Under the pieces are notes generated by a model that ran no database searches, was not told the DNA's origin, and was given only the letters and a program-made list of their open reading frames with translations. Shown here piece after piece: positions 8,711 to 18,513 of a DNA stretch of 64,000 bases. Numbering within the stretch: the stretch's first letter is position 1; each line of letters starts with the position of its first letter. Location: contig PMYB01000127.1 in NCBI GenBank assembly GCA_003170915.1, positions 45,566 through 109,565 of the forward strand. Direction: 5' to 3'. The stretch comes from Bryobacterales bacterium (GTDB taxonomy: Bacteria; Acidobacteriota; Terriglobia; Bryobacterales; Bryobacteraceae). The position numbers and the translations under genes are program-made.

Positions 8711-9202
8711 CTACCCAAGACATTTGGAGGCGGGGAAAACACTTTCCGCGAATGCGATGGCTTCCTGTTCCATTGGAGCGGCCGGGTATCCAACTTCGTT
8801 GCACTCCCAAAGATAACGCTGCAAGAACGCAAGGATGCTCCCGAGTCGTTCATACTGCGCCACGTGCATCAGCTCGTGGGCGATAAGCTTCGCGTCGTTC
8901 AGACAATCCTGCCGAACGAGAATACCGTGGCCGATCGTTAATCCCCCGGTTCTGGGCGTAATCAGACCAAAGGCCTGGGCTGCCTGTCGCAGGTCCACTT
9001 CCTCTGGTAATGGAATGGCGGGCACAGCCAAGATCCTCACGTCCTCGGGGCGCACGACACCCGCGCGGCGAGCGATATCCTGTGCCTGCGGAACAAGGAT
9101 TCGGCTCTCCCTGTGCCCGCGCATAGACTTTTCCTGCGTTGCCGCCCACGCAGTGGCGCGGGGCAGCATCTCGTTGAAAAGCTCAGTTGGAATCTGGGCC
9201 AT
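8711..9202 (-). CDS. Hypothetical protein with HExxH metallopeptidase-like motif
   Basis: LIAHELMHVAQYERLG and downstream EQEA; ATG at 9202. Confidence 0.65.
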   Translation of the reverse strand: MAQIPTELFNEMLPRATAWAATQEKSMRGHRESRILVPQAQDIARRAGVVRPEDVRILAVPAIPLPEEVDLRQAAQAFGLITPRTGGLTIGHGILVRQDCLNDAKLIAHELMHVAQYERLGSILAFLQRYLWECNEVGYPAAPMEQEAIAFAESVFPASKCLG

Positions 9203-9523
9203 AGCGAGGACATTACCACAGCCTGCAGGAGGCAAAAGACGATTTCCGCAAAGCGATGTCCTTTATCCAAGTCGGCGGCTTCGGTGATAACGTAACATCG
9301 GAAGTACCGGGGATAACACCCTGAAAGCATTCACGCTTCCTCCGATGTGATAATATACATTCTGGAAATTGATTCCTATTTTCAGGGCAGGGCGCATTTT
9401 TTGTAACATTCAGTCTGCACCCAGAATTTCTCTTTTGCCTCAAACCCAGCGCAAGAGACTTTGTTGTTGCGCCGATTTTCGTTTAATATGAACCTCTAAA
9501 TATTGGTCTGGAGAACCATAAAA

Positions 9524-9682
9524 ATGAAGCAAACTATCATCCTAGGCACATTCATACTCTTAGGTATTTTCATTTTGATATGTTTGTTGGAAGATGCCGG
9601 TAGCTTTTCTAGTGATCCGACTATAGGTCGCGCCCCTATGTCCGGCAGTGCAGTCACTAAAAGAGTTCCTGTCTTTAACTAA
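9524..9682 (+). CDS. Small single-TM protein (52 aa), hypothetical
   Basis: MKQTIILGTFILLGIFILICLLEDAGSFSSDPTIGRAPMSGSAVTKRVPVFN read from sequence; locally AT-richer. Confidence 0.35.
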   Translation: MKQTIILGTFILLGIFILICLLEDAGSFSSDPTIGRAPMSGSAVTKRVPVFN

Positions 9683-9687
9683 CTGGG

Positions 9688-9843
9688 CATCACATCCCCG
9701 ATGATTTCTTGCCGCACATCGCTCCGCTCGGGTGGGAGCATATCAATCTGACCGGCGATTACATCTGGAAGCCGTCAACCGCCAGCAAGAAATTCAGCCT
9801 ACGCACGCTGCGGCTTGCACCCGAGTACCTGGAGGTTGCCTGA
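9688..9843 (+). pseudogene. Tn3-family transposase C-terminal remnant
   Basis: HHIPDDFLPHIAPLGWEHINLTGDYIWKPS…FSLRTLRLAPEYLEVA* matches the LGWEHINLTGDY signature of Tn3 TnpA C-termini; no upstream part. Confidence 0.75.
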
Positions 9844-10180
9844 ATCGGCACCGTCCAGAAAACATATCTATAAACTCCGATATGACAACCGGGCCGCCAG
9901 ACCTTAGCGCCCTATATTGTTCCTTTCGTGTGATGACCCCTCATAGCGCCCGGCCAAGGCTGGCGTGAAATACGTTCGGCCACTCTTGAGCGGCCAAATC
10001 CCTTTTGCGTCCTGCATTTCCCCGCCTCTGTATAGTGCATTCGGCAAGCGATTGTTTTCGTTCAAAAAAAGAAACGACAAAGTCCTCTTGCAAAGTCCGC
10101 GGCTAGAGACCGTATAATTGCCCGTTCGTGTGATGACCCATAAGTGATGGAATATAGGGACAAGTTACACTTATGCCTTG

Positions 10181-12433
10181 TTACTGGTTGGAAAAGAAGA
10201 ACTGGAACTGGTCGGGGTTCCAGGAGAACTCGATGCGCGGATGATCGTCGGTCGCCATCAACATGTTCCGGTCATATTCATCGAAAACGGCCTCATAGGG
10301 CAAACCGTCGGACAGATAGTCCTTCATATTCAGAGGGTCGATAAAGCCGATATCGTACAACGCCTTCTTCACCTTATCCTGTGCCAGCAGGGCCTGAACG
10401 TCCAGCGGTGAAAAATGCAGCGGTCTCTGCGCGGCGACGACGTTAAAGCCGTTGGCATACGATCTGTAAAGCAGGATGCAGGGAAAGGTTTTCGACATGG
10501 TGGCCAGCGCCCGGGCGGTCTGATAGCCGAAGACATGCTGGACTAGGATGCCGTCCGGCGTGAGCTTGCGCTTCACCATTTCATAGAACTCATGATGAAA
10601 CAGGGCGGCGGCACCCGGCAATTCGGGATCAGTTACGTTCACCGAAATAATGTCGTACGGTTTTTTCGCCCTCGCCAGAAAATGGCGGCCGTCATCGATA
10701 TGGAGATGAACTCGGCTGTCCTTGTAGTAATTGAAATTCCAGGGACCGTAATAACCGGCTGTCGCGATCATGGACGGAATGATCTCTACGGCATCGATAT
10801 TCGTCAGTCCGCTATAGCGGGTCATGGCGCCGGCCGTGATGCCGTAGCCGCTGCCGATGACGGCAACATTGCGGGCATGAGGCCGGAACATCACGCCCAG
10901 ATGCCCTTGCATCTGCTGGACGAAGCTCGTCATGTAATTTCCGGCGTGGAAGACAAGGGCCGTGGCATCGTTTGTCACGATCAGCGTGCCGTCGGCCTTC
11001 GCTTTGACGATCTGGAATATGCCCTGCTCATCCTCATGCCAGTAAAGCAGGTCGCCGGGCGCCTGGAAATAAACCAGCCGCGCCGGCAGAGGAAACAGGC
11101 CCAGCAGGAGCAAGACTGTCAGCATGCCTGCCGCGGCCTGAAATTTCAGGCGCCGGAACAACAAAACGAAGAGAACGACGGCCAGAACGCCGGTGATGCC
11201 AGCCAGAATCTTCAGGGAACCATAGCTGCCCGAAAACAGAATGAGGAAAAATCCCACGCCCAGCGACCCGGTCACCGACCCCGCCGTGTTGACGAGGTAG
11301 AAAAAGCCCGCTTCCCTGCCCGTCCTGTTCTCCGCCTGACGCGAGGCGGTCAGAGCCATGGGAAAGAGCATGCCTAACGGGACAAGGGCGGGCGCCATCA
11401 GAACCAGCGCCGCGCCGATCCGGTAAAAAATCAGCAGGCTCTGCACGCCTGGCAGATTTTTTTCTATTCCCGCATGATTGAAAATCCATATATGAACCAG
11501 CGCCGAGGAAACGGCAATTCCGGCGACGGCGCTTAAGGCCGCCCATGCAAAAAGCCGCAGCGTATCGCGGCCATGGCGCCGCAGGAGCATGCTGGACAGC
11601 CATGCTCCTGCGGCAAGCAACGCCAGGACGGATGTCAGCAAAGCCGAGAAGGCAAAAGTCCGGTTGCCCAGGAAATAACTGCAAAGACGCAGCCAGATGA
11701 CTTCCAGACCAAGAACGACGGCGCCGCTCAGGAAAGCTGTCATGACCAGCAGCCATTGCGGCGGCACCTGTTCAAGCACCAGCCTGGCCTGAACCGGCGC
11801 GGCTGTTTCATCCGTCACCGGCCCGCGCAAAAGCCGGGCGCACAGCGCCGCAGACACAAGATCGAGGGCAGCGGCCGAAAACAGAGTGGCTTTCATGCCG
11901 GCCATGCCGATCAGGATGAATCCGGTCAGGAATGCGCCCAGCGCCGCGCCGAAGGTGTTATATCCGTATATCCTGCCGACGCACGACAGCGAACAGCCGC
12001 GCGACCGGGCAATGGTCAGGATGACGGGGAACGTGGCGCCCATCAGCATCGCCGGCACTAAAATTATGGCCAGCGTCAGGGGGAACACGACCAGCACGTT
12101 GCTTTTTGCGCCAGGCGCCAGCAGTTGCGCAAGAAATGTTCCGCCTTGCTGCAAAACAAGGCCGATGACCAGCGCGCTGGCCGCGACCAGGATCTCTATC
12201 AGTACATAGGCTTCGACCGGCCTGCGCAGGCGCTGCGACCGCCGACCGGCGAAATCCGCCCCCAGCGCTAGACCGGTCAGAAAAGAGGCGAATACTGCCG
12301 CCGCGGCCTGAACCGTCGAACCGAAAATGACGCTGAACGAACGCGCCCATAACGTCTGGAAAATCAGGGCCGCCATGCCGGAAGCCAGCGTGACGAAAAC
12401 CAGGGTCGTGAATGTTTTTTGTGTCCGGTTCAT
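10181..12433 (-). CDS. Membrane-fused spermidine synthase-like protein
   Basis: Multiple TM helices followed by a SAM-dependent domain (VAVIGSGYGITAGAMTRYSGLTNIDAVEIIPSMI…). Confidence 0.85.
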   Translation of the reverse strand: MNRTQKTFTTLVFVTLASGMAALIFQTLWARSFSVIFGSTVQAAAAVFASFLTGLALGADFAGRRSQRLRRPVEAYVLIEILVAASALVIGLVLQQGGTFLAQLLAPGAKSNVLVVFPLTLAIILVPAMLMGATFPVILTIARSRGCSLSCVGRIYGYNTFGAALGAFLTGFILIGMAGMKATLFSAAALDLVSAALCARLLRGPVTDETAAPVQARLVLEQVPPQWLLVMTAFLSGAVVLGLEVIWLRLCSYFLGNRTFAFSALLTSVLALLAAGAWLSSMLLRRHGRDTLRLFAWAALSAVAGIAVSSALVHIWIFNHAGIEKNLPGVQSLLIFYRIGAALVLMAPALVPLGMLFPMALTASRQAENRTGREAGFFYLVNTAGSVTGSLGVGFFLILFSGSYGSLKILAGITGVLAVVLFVLLFRRLKFQAAAGMLTVLLLLGLFPLPARLVYFQAPGDLLYWHEDEQGIFQIVKAKADGTLIVTNDATALVFHAGNYMTSFVQQMQGHLGVMFRPHARNVAVIGSGYGITAGAMTRYSGLTNIDAVEIIPSMIATAGYYGPWNFNYYKDSRVHLHIDDGRHFLARAKKPYDIISVNVTDPELPGAAALFHHEFYEMVKRKLTPDGILVQHVFGYQTARALATMSKTFPCILLYRSYANGFNVVAAQRPLHFSPLDVQALLAQDKVKKALYDIGFIDPLNMKDYLSDGLPYEAVFDEYDRNMLMATDDHPRIEFSWNPDQFQFFFSNQ

Positions 12434-12442
12434 TCTTTCCTG

Positions 12443-15400
12443 CTAGCGAAACGTGTAAAGAGCGGCCCGCGTGGACGGCTTGGGCATGTCTTTTTTCGTT
12501 CTCAGTTCCGGGAAAAAAGCGAGAATCCTGTCGGTCAGCGCCAGATGAGCCCGCGCCGCGACCGGCGGCGCCTGCGCGGCGGCGAAATCGCGTAACTCCG
12601 TGCTGAGCGGGTAGATGCTGTAGATCCGGTTCAGCAGGTCCGCCGGAACCGGTTGTTTCTCCTGCGGGTAGAGGGAAGCCTCCAGCAGCAGGTAGCGGGC
12701 TAGCAGGGCCTGATTCTTATCGTTCAGGAAATCATCCTGGTATTTTTCGCCAAAATCATCGAGCAGTTTCCGCGCCTCCAGGAATTCATTGTTCGCCGCA
12801 AGGTCATTTGCCATCTGCATGACATCGCCGGCCCAAGCGAAAGAAAGCATGGCTTGCTTTTCCGCACCGGTAATATAAGCGCGCGGGTAATGCCCGTATT
12901 TTCCCCGCATTTCGTCCGCGCAACGCCGGTTCTCCATGATCCGCAGTGCTAGGCAGCGTTGCGATGCCTGTGATTCCGTCAGGCTTTCTTTCCGGCTCAT
13001 GTAGTCATAGATATTCCACGATGTGTATGGATCGGTCCGGGACAGGGCCGCCGACATTGCATATTCAAGAGCCAGATAATTGAAACTGTTGGCCGGAACA
13101 TCCCAGCGGCCGGAAAAAATGCCGTCGGCCGGCAGGACCAGAGACGGGAAAAACTGCGCTGCCGGCAATGATGGCACTTCCTCCTTCAGACGCGATTGCA
13201 ATTCCTGCGGCCAGCGTAATGTATCCGGCGCGTGCATGCTCATGGGCTGGTTGCTGCAGATAACCTCGGTATAGTAGTCGGTGAGATAAACTAGGCGGCA
13301 GTCGGCAAAATTTTGCCTGATCGTCTGAAGGATGATGCGCGTTCCCCGTTCTCCGACCCGTATGTCGAACCAGAAGGCGTAAACGCCGCCAGGCGCGAGA
13401 CTCTGCGTCGCCAGCCTGAAGAAATCCCCGGTATAGATTTTACTGGAGGAAAAAAAGAGCGGCGAGGTCACCGTGCTGATGATGGCGTCGTATTTCTCAC
13501 GGCCCGTGGCGACAGCGGTTAAACCGTCCTGCAACAGCATGTCTACGCCGGGCCGGTGGGCCAGGTCCCCGTTCTGCCTTTTGAACCACGGCACGACGCC
13601 GGAGATGATCAGAGGGTTCACGTCAACGGCCGTAACCTTGTCATACATATACGCCGTGCCCGCGGCCGTAATCCCCGTCCCTATGCCCAGCACCAGAGCC
13701 TTTTTATGCTGCCGGGAAAAAAGTGCGGGGGTGACGCCGACGATTGTTTCATGAAGATTGCCGATATCATTGGGCTGCACTTCAAGGGACTGATAGCCGT
13801 CGATCAGCAGGTACTGCCCCGTTCCGTCCTTTCTGTCCGCCGACCGGCCTTTTTGTTCGAGGATCGTGATGTTATAGCCGTAGCCCTTGAAAACCTCCTT
13901 TGGTGCAGTTTTGGTCAGGACCTTTTGCAGCAGTTCCGGATTTGCAAGAGCGAGATAGCTGGATGAAAGAATCTGCGACGGCCAGAAGACCCAAACGGCA
14001 ACACCGAGAACAAGAGCTGCAGCAAACACTTGCGGTGATTTCCCGTTCCGGATGCCCGGCGCCAGCCCCAAAGTCATCACGGCGGCAAGAATCAGGACAG
14101 ACAGCTCCCGATAGGAAAAGAGGCTGTCCAGAAACATGATCATGCAAAGATAGCCTGCGGCATTGCCGAGGCTCGAGATCGCCAGCAAAAGCCCCGCCGT
14201 CCTCCTGTCGGGGCTGCAGGAACGGTAAAGGGCCGGAATGGTGCCACCGAAGATCATAAGCGTCGGACCGCCAATCAATGCAATCAGGAAAAGCTTGATC
14301 GCCCAGTCGCGGAAACTGTATGCCATGTTGCTGTCAGCTCCGAGTCGTACCAGAGCAAGCTTCATGGTGCAGGCCGCCGCCAGCACGAGCACTGCCGCCA
14401 GCGGCGCAAATACGCCGCGTCTTGCCATTTTCACCGCCTGGCCGGGCACAAGCGCGGCCGCCATTAGCAGCATCAGTCCGCCTGCGAAAATCAGGGCGAT
14501 GGTTCCGGCGAGAATGACCAAAAGCGCCGGCTGCCCGAGCAGCACTCCTCCCAGCGTCTGGGCCGGCATCTCCAGATGCCCGCGCAGGAGAAAGAGCGGC
14601 CCCAGCAGCAGAAAATTCAGGCCGATGACGAGAGAGCCGTTCCGGATCAGGCTTTCAAAGGAAATCCCGAATTTCTCGACCAGAAAAACGCCAAGCGCGA
14701 TCACCGCCAGGACAACCGCCACTACCATGGCGAAGTTTTCATGGAAGGGGCCGAACAGGAAGGACGTATATTTCAGTAGAAGAAGTTGAAAAATACCGCT
14801 CAGAAAACTCATGCCGGTCAGAACCGCGATATGCCAGTCCGGCACCAGCCCCCGCAACCCGGAAGGTCTGCTCTCATGCGCATGCTCTTTCGCTGCCGGA
14901 GGCGTGAGTCCGCCGGCGAACAGCGTCAGTCCCGTGACGATATTGATGGCTCCGATCAGGCAAAGAACCGACCGGTTGCCCCATTGGCGCAAGAACACAA
15001 ATTCGACCGCCAGCACACATAAGGCCGCGCCCAGATTGTAAAAAAGATAAATAAGGTTGAACCCTTCGTAATGATGTTCTTTTCTGTAGTGGTCGATATA
15101 TCGGGAAAAGAGCGGGACGGTCGTGCCTATCATCAGGCTAGGCACCAACAAAAAGGCTAAGACGATTACTACCACCGTGCCAATGCCGTGGCTGACGGCG
15201 GGTGTCAGCGTGTGCAGGATATAATCCTGTGATAGCCCGAAAAACAGGGAAAAAAGGATGGCATAAACGCCGATCCCGGTTTCGATCAGCCAGAGATGTC
15301 GGAAAAATCTGTTGGCCCACAACGATCCCAACGCAATGCCTAGAAGAAAAATGCTTAGAATGGCGCCGGCGACATAAAATATGTCGCCCAGATAGGTGCT

Positions 15401-15526
15401 TAGGACTCTGGCATACAGTACCTCATAGGCAATTCCGCACATTCCCGAGAGAAAAGACAGAAGTATCAACAGAAAGACACGGGGATTGGAAAGAATTTCC
15501 TCCTGATTTTTAAAAATCTTCTTCAC
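12443..15526 (-). CDS. Membrane-fused spermidine synthase-like protein, larger neighbour
   Basis: TM-rich N-terminus, ALVLGIGTGITAAGTAYMYDKVTAVDVNPLIISG SAM-binding motif; 9 bp from the next gene. Confidence 0.85.
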   Translation of the reverse strand: MKKIFKNQEEILSNPRVFLLILLSFLSGMCGIAYEVLYARVLSTYLGDIFYVAGAILSIFLLGIALGSLWANRFFRHLWLIETGIGVYAILFSLFFGLSQDYILHTLTPAVSHGIGTVVVIVLAFLLVPSLMIGTTVPLFSRYIDHYRKEHHYEGFNLIYLFYNLGAALCVLAVEFVFLRQWGNRSVLCLIGAINIVTGLTLFAGGLTPPAAKEHAHESRPSGLRGLVPDWHIAVLTGMSFLSGIFQLLLLKYTSFLFGPFHENFAMVVAVVLAVIALGVFLVEKFGISFESLIRNGSLVIGLNFLLLGPLFLLRGHLEMPAQTLGGVLLGQPALLVILAGTIALIFAGGLMLLMAAALVPGQAVKMARRGVFAPLAAVLVLAAACTMKLALVRLGADSNMAYSFRDWAIKLFLIALIGGPTLMIFGGTIPALYRSCSPDRRTAGLLLAISSLGNAAGYLCMIMFLDSLFSYRELSVLILAAVMTLGLAPGIRNGKSPQVFAAALVLGVAVWVFWPSQILSSSYLALANPELLQKVLTKTAPKEVFKGYGYNITILEQKGRSADRKDGTGQYLLIDGYQSLEVQPNDIGNLHETIVGVTPALFSRQHKKALVLGIGTGITAAGTAYMYDKVTAVDVNPLIISGVVPWFKRQNGDLAHRPGVDMLLQDGLTAVATGREKYDAIISTVTSPLFFSSSKIYTGDFFRLATQSLAPGGVYAFWFDIRVGERGTRIILQTIRQNFADCRLVYLTDYYTEVICSNQPMSMHAPDTLRWPQELQSRLKEEVPSLPAAQFFPSLVLPADGIFSGRWDVPANSFNYLALEYAMSAALSRTDPYTSWNIYDYMSRKESLTESQASQRCLALRIMENRRCADEMRGKYGHYPRAYITGAEKQAMLSFAWAGDVMQMANDLAANNEFLEARKLLDDFGEKYQDDFLNDKNQALLARYLLLEASLYPQEKQPVPADLLNRIYSIYPLSTELRDFAAAQAPPVAARAHLALTDRILAFFPELRTKKDMPKPSTRAALYTFR

Positions 15527-15577
15527 AACGTGGAAACCTTATGCGGATTGTAGGTGGAAAAACTCTGTGAGGTCCCC

Positions 15578-15715
15578 CTAGTCGGGAGCAAACCCGACCA
15601 AGGGTTCGTCGGGGTGCTGAGTACTGCCTACCGCCAAGGCGATGACAAGTGCCACAAAAATAACCGACACGATCCACTCCACGACAGCACGGTTACTTGG
15701 ACGTTCAAGTTTCAT
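15578..15715 (-). CDS. Small membrane protein, hypothetical
   Basis: MKLERPSNRAVVEWIVSVIFVALVIALAVGSTQHPDEPLVGFAPD; one TM helix. Confidence 0.4.
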   Translation of the reverse strand: MKLERPSNRAVVEWIVSVIFVALVIALAVGSTQHPDEPLVGFAPD

Positions 15716-16054
15716 GGGACCACTTCCGAAAAGCTTATAGTATCCTGCGGTGACACTCATCTTAGACGTATACTGTGCGGAAGGCGAGTCAGTCAGAAGT
15801 CTGCCTCATCGAACCAGACTCTTGTTTTCCAGAATGTGGGGCGAGTTTCGGCTGTAAATCGCTGCTGGGTGCGCTGAAATGTGATTGGCCGGACGCGAAG
15901 AACAACTGAGGCTCAATGTGCGCCCTTTCTGGACGATACCGGTGACCGACGGTGAAGTCTGACGGGTCGATGCATGACCGGATGGCATGGAAATGCGCCA
16001 CTTGGGGTCACGCCTTCAACGATTCATTCCCGGCCACACAGCATAACCCACAGC

Positions 16055-16237
16055 TCAGTTCACACTCACCGTCGGCGGCGGAAGCGTCGCCGCGAAATAC
16101 TCACACATCCCTGCCTGCTTCACGAGCGCCACGCCCAGCATGGCCGCGTGCTCCGGCGGGAGGACAAACGCCAGCCAACCGTGTTCGGGATGGTGCACCT
16201 GGAGAATACTGCCGTTTTTGGCGGCTACCATGTCCAC
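16055..16237 (-). pseudogene. Small orphan protein, paralog copy 1 (normal start region missing)
   Basis: …NIYDSRPKGTYTAIFTPPWWVDMVAAKNGSILQVHHPEHGWLAFVLPPEHAAMLG…PPPTVSVN; homology continues upstream of the first ATG but no equivalent ATG is present. Confidence 0.5.
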
Positions 16238-16330
16238 CCACCATGGCGGGGTGAAGATGGCGGTATAGGTGCCCTTTGGCCTGCTATCGTAAATATTGTG
16301 ATCTTTGCGCCCGGCCCGTTTCGTGCCGCC

Positions 16331-16420
16331 GGGCTCTAGTCGACCGCCATCGCTCCGTCGCGATGGCGTGACTCCCCGAGCCCCCTTTTGGGGGTCTCGG
16401 CCATGCGGTGACGATCCCTG
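16331..16420. repeat. Structured dispersed repeat, copy R1
   Basis: GGGCTCTAGTCGACCGCC…GGCGTGACTCCCCGAGCC…TCTCGGCC…CGGTGACGATCCCT; two hairpins; shared with 24495, 30088 and 47711. Confidence 0.7.
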
Positions 16421-16447
16421 GCGCCTTCAGTGGAGAGTGGACGGTGT

Positions 16448-17143
16448 TCAGTGCTGTGAGGTCCTGTCTTCGCGTTTAAGTTGGGATGATGGCTTGTTCA
16501 CGCACGGCGGCTCAGTTTGCGGAACTACCAGCTTTCCTGGGTCGGGTGGGGCGACGCAGATGTTGTCGCTGCTGTATTTCAAGACCTCACACCCGAAGGT
16601 TGTCAACAGCTGACTTGTTCCGTTGAAGAAAGGACTCGCGGACGAAAGGAACATGTTGCCTAAGCGCGGCGGGATTCGGTCAGCCAGCAAAAGAAGGCTC
16701 CGCGAAACCTTGCGGAACGGAGCGGCTACTTTCTGATCCTCGCCCGTTTCGTTGCGCGTCGTTTCCAGCCATGTAACAAAGGCATCGTCTTGCAGTGGCG
16801 TGGTGAACGACTCTTTAGGTGCGTAGGAAAAGACGACAGTCAAGTATATGGATTTTGGATGGGCGGCGAGGATCTGTTCCGCGCTTTCCGTTGTTTTGAC
16901 GAGAGAAACTTTGGAATGGCGGACAATCACCCCTTGGAGCGTCTTCTCTATGTCTTTTTCGACTGCTGACCATTCAGTTCCGACTATCGCGGCCGGGACG
17001 GCGCTCTTTGTGTTCCAATAAACCGTGTCGATGCCCGAGTAGTGTTGTGGGCAATAATTGATGTACGTCGCAAAAGCGGGCCGTCCCATGGCTAGGATAG
17101 CGATCATGAGGATGAGACAGATATGTATCAGGCGTGTCTTCAC
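16448..17143 (-). CDS. Hypothetical exported protein
   Basis: Signal-peptide-like N-terminus MKTRLIHICLILMIAILAMGRPAFA. Confidence 0.65.
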   Translation of the reverse strand: MKTRLIHICLILMIAILAMGRPAFATYINYCPQHYSGIDTVYWNTKSAVPAAIVGTEWSAVEKDIEKTLQGVIVRHSKVSLVKTTESAEQILAAHPKSIYLTVVFSYAPKESFTTPLQDDAFVTWLETTRNETGEDQKVAAPFRKVSRSLLLLADRIPPRLGNMFLSSASPFFNGTSQLLTTFGCEVLKYSSDNICVAPPDPGKLVVPQTEPPCVNKPSSQLKREDRTSQH

Positions 17144-17155
17144 GAAGTTCCTCTC

Positions 17156-17797
17156 TTACTTGTTATATTCTGGATCGTCGCTAAACCCACTCAGCCAATA
17201 AAAGCTGGTGGCCTCGAAGTCCTTGCGCGCCTTCTCCGGATTACTCAGATCAAAAAAAAGAGTTTTCCCGCGCAAAAAAGAAAAGATGCTCGTGCGATGG
17301 TCAGGCCGGTAAATAAAGCGCTCAACGCTTACAAAAGAAAATGGCTCGGCAGAATGAAGATGCGTCTGCGCAGCGATAATTTTGATGATAAAATTCAGAT
17401 TGCCCGCTTCTTCGAGTGCTGGATCATATTTACAAGGAAGAGCATCTGGGTCATGCGATTGACCGTCCACGTATGTAATGTTGTGATGTGCTTGCGCGAT
17501 ATATTCACCAGTACTTTTTACAATCGCGGTCGGCTGTAACCAGTCAGGTAATTGCTCAGCATCTTGCATGCAGACAAAGATGTGAACCGCTTTAACATTC
17601 TTGAATGTGTCCTCCCCGAACTTGTTCCGAGCTATTGCATTTGGGAATTCGGTTGAGATGTGGACCGTTGATTTATCCTGTGCGCGTGCCGGGTATACTG
17701 TTCCGAATGCCGACAGCAGCAGAACTGAGAGCACAGGCAAAACTGCATGTGTTACTCTTCTACGTGACCCAGATGTGTTCTCGATTATCGTCCTCAC
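17156..17797 (-). CDS. Hypothetical exported protein
   Basis: Signal-peptide-like VLPVLSVLLLSAFGTVYPARAQ; adjacent and co-directional with 16448..17143. Confidence 0.65.
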   Translation of the reverse strand: MRTIIENTSGSRRRVTHAVLPVLSVLLLSAFGTVYPARAQDKSTVHISTEFPNAIARNKFGEDTFKNVKAVHIFVCMQDAEQLPDWLQPTAIVKSTGEYIAQAHHNITYVDGQSHDPDALPCKYDPALEEAGNLNFIIKIIAAQTHLHSAEPFSFVSVERFIYRPDHRTSIFSFLRGKTLFFDLSNPEKARKDFEATSFYWLSGFSDDPEYNK

Positions 17798-18150
17798 AAA
17801 TTTACCCCACTTCCGTTGCGTGTTTCGGTTTACATCTGAATCGTTAACAAGACGTAAACGCCAGCGTCACGCTCCGGCGATTCAGCCCACGTGCCTTCTG
17901 TATAAGTGTTTCCATCCGCCGCATAAATATCTCCACTCACACTTCCGCACACGTGCGAACAAAAAGTTCTGAATACTCACACGAGATTTAGGGGGTTTCA
18001 ACCTGGAAAAAGTACGCGCGAATTGATTGCGATCAATTGACCGGCCGTACCAGCCGTTAACATGTCTGGCCTCCGACATCAACCCGTAATGCTCCTGCCC
18101 GATAAATCAAAACTTCGGCGGTAATGCTGGCGGTCCGCATAACCCACAGC

Positions 18151-18405
18151 TCAGTTCACACTCACCGTCGGCGGCGGAACCGAATTGGCGAAATATTCAA
18201 CCAGCGCAGCCTGCTTCACGAGCGCCATGCCCAGCCTGTTCGCGAATTCCGGCGTGAAGATTAATGCCAGCCAGCCGTGTTGGGGATGGTGCACCTGGAC
18301 AATACAGCCATTCTTGGCCGCTGCGATCTCCGCCCACCATGGCGGGTCCAGGATGGCGGTAAGGTTGCCCTGGGGCCTGGTATCGTAAACATTGTCGTCT
18401 GGCAT
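18151..18405 (-). CDS. Small orphan protein, paralog copy 2
   Basis: MPDDNVYDTRPQGNLTAILDPPWWAEIAAAKNGCIVQVHHPQHGWLALIF…PPPTVSVN. Confidence 0.7.
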   Translation of the reverse strand: MPDDNVYDTRPQGNLTAILDPPWWAEIAAAKNGCIVQVHHPQHGWLALIFTPEFANRLGMALVKQAALVEYFANSVPPPTVSVN

Positions 18406-18513
18406 ATGCCCTCCCGTTGTTGATTTCACGAACCACGCATCAGAATTTCGTCCCCGGCGCTTCGGGCCTCTTCGGGGCTGACCCCTACTCGACCACACAG
18501 CATAACCCACAGC

